Virus record (IMG/VR): IMGVR_UViG_3300037069_003744
Location: 1-22,110 of that record
Origin: a virus
Strand: one strand, 5' to 3'
Length of the DNA stretch: 22,110 bases
The notes under the pieces are model-generated. The model was not told the origin of the DNA. It worked only from the letters and a program-made list of their open reading frames with translations, and made no database searches. This document shows, piece by piece, positions 21,998 through 22,110 of the stretch; within the stretch, counting starts at the first letter, position 1; every line of letters starts with the position of its first letter. A program made the position numbers and the translations under genes.

Positions 21998-22110
21998 AGA
22001 CGGGCGGGTATTCTCCTCAGCCTATGCTAGGACAGAGTTCCGCGCGGGCGAGAAAGAATGGCAACGACAGCAAAGCTCTCACGCAGGGGTCCACACGCGC
22101 AGCGTGACTA
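21998..22110 (-). other. Right edge: leader of hub gene, possible end of an upstream - strand gene
   Basis: It holds the hub ribosome site (GAGGAGA). Two - strand frames run in from the edge: one ends at 22079 (VTLRVWTPA) and one at 22017 (next to the ribosome site). Which, if either, is a real gene end cannot be told from so little sequence. Confidence 0.3.

Noticed and set aside
1-22110. tRNA genes, CRISPR arrays, insertion sequences, integrase or attachment sites
   Set aside because: No cloverleaf, regular repeat array, transposase or recombinase motif was found on reading both strands.

Overview
The window is about 22 kb of the late (virion) region of a contractile-tailed dsDNA phage, or a prophage of that type: a myovirus-like member of the Caudoviricetes. 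The anchors are an HK97-fold-type major capsid protein, a prohead protease, a tail sheath, a tail tube, a tape measure, a baseplate spike and a baseplate hub. The sequence is GC-rich and gene-dense, and several genes are linked by TAATG or ATGA overlaps. I see no tRNA, integrase, IS element or CRISPR array, and nothing that identifies the host.

Left part, + strand (1-4025): the end of a 2H phosphoesterase-like protein; three neck/connector-type genes (a large adaptor-like protein, a protein with a Cys pair cluster, a tail-completion-like protein) joined by TAATG overlaps; then a small unknown protein. Head module (4032-8337): prohead protease, acidic scaffold-like protein, major capsid protein with an Ig/FN3-like insertion, a strong terminator, and a small possible decoration protein. 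Tail module (8337-16828): a probable tail terminator, a small unknown protein, sheath, tube, a pair of tail assembly chaperone frames that look joined by +1 frameshifting, and an 1124-residue tape measure.

An oppositely oriented gene sits between sheath and tube. It encodes a DNA-binding-type protein (helix-turn-helix, two Zn modules, helix-turn-helix) of the kind that accompanies phage homing endonucleases, but has no visible nuclease domain.

After the tape measure the coding strand switches. A - strand operon runs toward the tape measure, in the order hub with M23 peptidase, spike, DUF2283-like protein, GNAT-like protein, Cys-rich Zn protein. The DUF2283-like gene appears to start at ATA in a TAATA overlap. 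The Zn protein overlaps the GNAT gene at its 5' end and the antisense 3' end of the tape measure at its 3' end.

The genes together would build, cleave and close the head (protease, scaffold, capsid, neck), assemble the contractile tail (chaperones, tape measure, tube, sheath) and arm it (spike and hub-peptidase). Terminators right after the capsid and tube genes fit over-production of those two abundant proteins. The less ordinary content is the antisense gene, the likely +1 frameshift, a cluster of in-gene hairpins in the second chaperone frame, and the accessory trio at the end of the baseplate operon.
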